Assembly (NCBI RefSeq): GCF_019160155.1
Contig: NZ_JAFNIH010000044.1
Coordinates: forward strand, 124,001-188,000
Length of the DNA stretch: 64,000 nt
Source of the DNA: Pinisolibacter aquiterrae
Lineage (GTDB): Bacteria; Pseudomonadota; Alphaproteobacteria; Rhizobiales; Ancalomicrobiaceae
Direction: 5' to 3'
Part shown: positions 63,438 to 64,000 of the stretch, one piece after another
Numbering within the stretch: position 1 is the stretch's first letter
Layout of the letters: every line of letters starts with the position of its first letter
Program-made: the position numbers and the translations under genes
Notes under the pieces: model-generated
What the model saw: only the letters and a program-made list of their open reading frames with translations
Told to the model about the DNA's origin: nothing
Database searches by the model: none

Positions 63438-64000
63438 TCAGGCGCGGATGGCGATGGGCAGGCCGCGACCGTCGCGCATCGGCGGATCGGGGAAGGAGAC
63501 GGCCTGCCCGGCATGGACCCGGCGGGCGACGAGCGCGAGGACGCAGGCGTCGAGCAGGTCGTCGATCGCCGCGCCGCGCGGTGGGCGCTCGAGCAGGGCG
63601 GCATCGAAACCGAGAGCCACGAGCAGCGCCCGGCGCTCGTCGAGGCCGGGCGGGTTCGGCCGACTCTTCACCTTCTTCGGCAGGGTCATGGCGTCGCCGC
63701 CGTTCAGCATCGCGAAGGCGAGTTCGGGATGGCTCTCGACGATCCGCTCGGCGCGTTCGGGCGTGAGGAGACGATCGAGTTCGCGGATCTTGGGGAAGAG
63801 GAAATGGGCCTGTTTCGAGACGCTCTTCGGCGGATCGGAGGTGGCGAGCGCTACGGAACGCGCCCGCGCAAAGCCCTCGTCGTGGTCTAGGCCTTCGGCG
63901 GCATAGACAGATGTGCGGGAGGGTATCGAGAAAACCGAGGAACGCCGCTTCGTCACCTGCTTCCTCACCAGCCGTTCCGGCCCGCGTCCGCCCGCGCCGA
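63438..64000 (-). CDS. DUF429 protein, C-terminal part (cut by window edge)
   Basis: The frame enters at the right edge and ends at 63438, giving about 187 residues of a longer protein. ERLVRKQVTKRRSSVFSIPSR is followed by SVSKQAHFLFPKIRELDRLL and ESHPELAFAMLNGG. The second half has LLVALGFDAALL and IDDLLDACVLALVARRV. This matches the DUF429 family, a predicted RNase H-like nuclease fold; DDLLDA and SHPELAF carry conserved acidic residues. The true start lies outside the window. A GTG at 63968 is internal, since the frame upstream still shows family sequence. Confidence 0.85.
   Translation of the reverse strand, partial: GAGGRGPERLVRKQVTKRRSSVFSIPSRTSVYAAEGLDHDEGFARARSVALATSDPPKSVSKQAHFLFPKIRELDRLLTPERAERIVESHPELAFAMLNGGDAMTLPKKVKSRPNPPGLDERRALLVALGFDAALLERPPRGAAIDDLLDACVLALVARRVHAGQAVSFPDPPMRDGRGLPIAIRA

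Noticed and set aside
63966-63968. GTG at 63968 as the true start of the DUF429 gene
   Set aside because: The codons upstream to the window edge continue the family pattern (RGPERLVRKQ), so the gene is truncated by the edge, not started there.

Overview
The window is 64 kb of very GC-rich chromosome from an alphaproteobacterium, most likely a member of the Hyphomicrobiales (Rhizobiales); the family cannot be fixed from this stretch. The pointers are gene content and order: a glnK-amtB pair behind a sigma-54-type promoter, an aminotransferase/ftsK/lolA/xth run, ccmABCDG with DUF1223 and DUF2794 neighbours, sdhCDAB beside a mesaconyl-CoA hydratase-type gene and a CitE-like lyase, a LuxR/LuxI pair, and a short RNA with the 10-base core remembered for the rhizobial MmgR family. 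Nothing looks like a prophage, insertion sequence, CRISPR array, rRNA or tRNA. This is chromosomal core with some accessory genes.

Layout. 1-7.1 kb: an edge-truncated Bcr/CflA-type exporter coupled to a MarR regulator, the translation GTPase typA, the ferrous iron uptake set feoA-feoB plus a Cys-rich membrane peptide, then thpR. 6.3-11.8 kb (minus): aminotransferase, ftsK, lolA and xth, closely spaced. 12-13.9 kb: glnK-amtB. 14.2-16.5 kb: divergent tesB and a UbiH-type hydroxylase. 16.6-18.2 kb: two related small secreted proteins and an acetyltransferase. 18.3-21.5 kb: cytochrome c maturation genes ccmA, B, C, D and G. 21.7-26.5 kb: DUF1223, DUF2794, a secreted GH3 beta-glucosidase and an M20 peptidase/deacylase.

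26.8-30.2 kb: a PAS-GGDEF-EAL protein followed by a TerB-like protein and a class I glutamine amidotransferase. 30.8-32.4 kb: luxR-luxI, each preceded by a dyad at about -44 of a plausible promoter. 32.5-37.2 kb (minus): a macrodomain gene overlapping an RND adaptor and RND pump. 37.7-40.7 kb: a small membrane protein behind a perfect FNR/FixK box, an L,D-transpeptidase and acs. 41.3-50.3 kb: a four-gene MdtABC-type RND efflux operon with its own outer-membrane lipoprotein. 50.3-53.1 kb: an FAD oxidoreductase, an MmgR-like sRNA and pyrC.

53.2-57.6 kb: a MaoC hydratase, DUF423, a CitE-like lyase, DUF1737, a small secreted protein, an AhpD-like protein, an Inh-type lipoprotein and an acetyltransferase. 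57.7-62.5 kb (minus): mch followed by sdhCDAB. 62.6-64 kb: a DUF1868 2H phosphoesterase and an edge-truncated DUF429 protein.

The themes are respiration and C2/acyl-CoA metabolism (sdh, mch, CitE-like lyase, acs, ccm), drug and metal envelope traffic (three exporters, feo), and signalling (c-di-GMP, AHL, PII). Many neighbouring genes share 4-base stop/start overlaps (ATGA, GTGA, TTGA), so most multi-gene blocks are probably translationally coupled operons. The best leads for new biology are the macrodomain-RND coupling, the small MTPWGPR secreted protein pair, the Cys-cluster PAS domain, and the regulatory DNA around luxRI, the sRNA and the FNR box.
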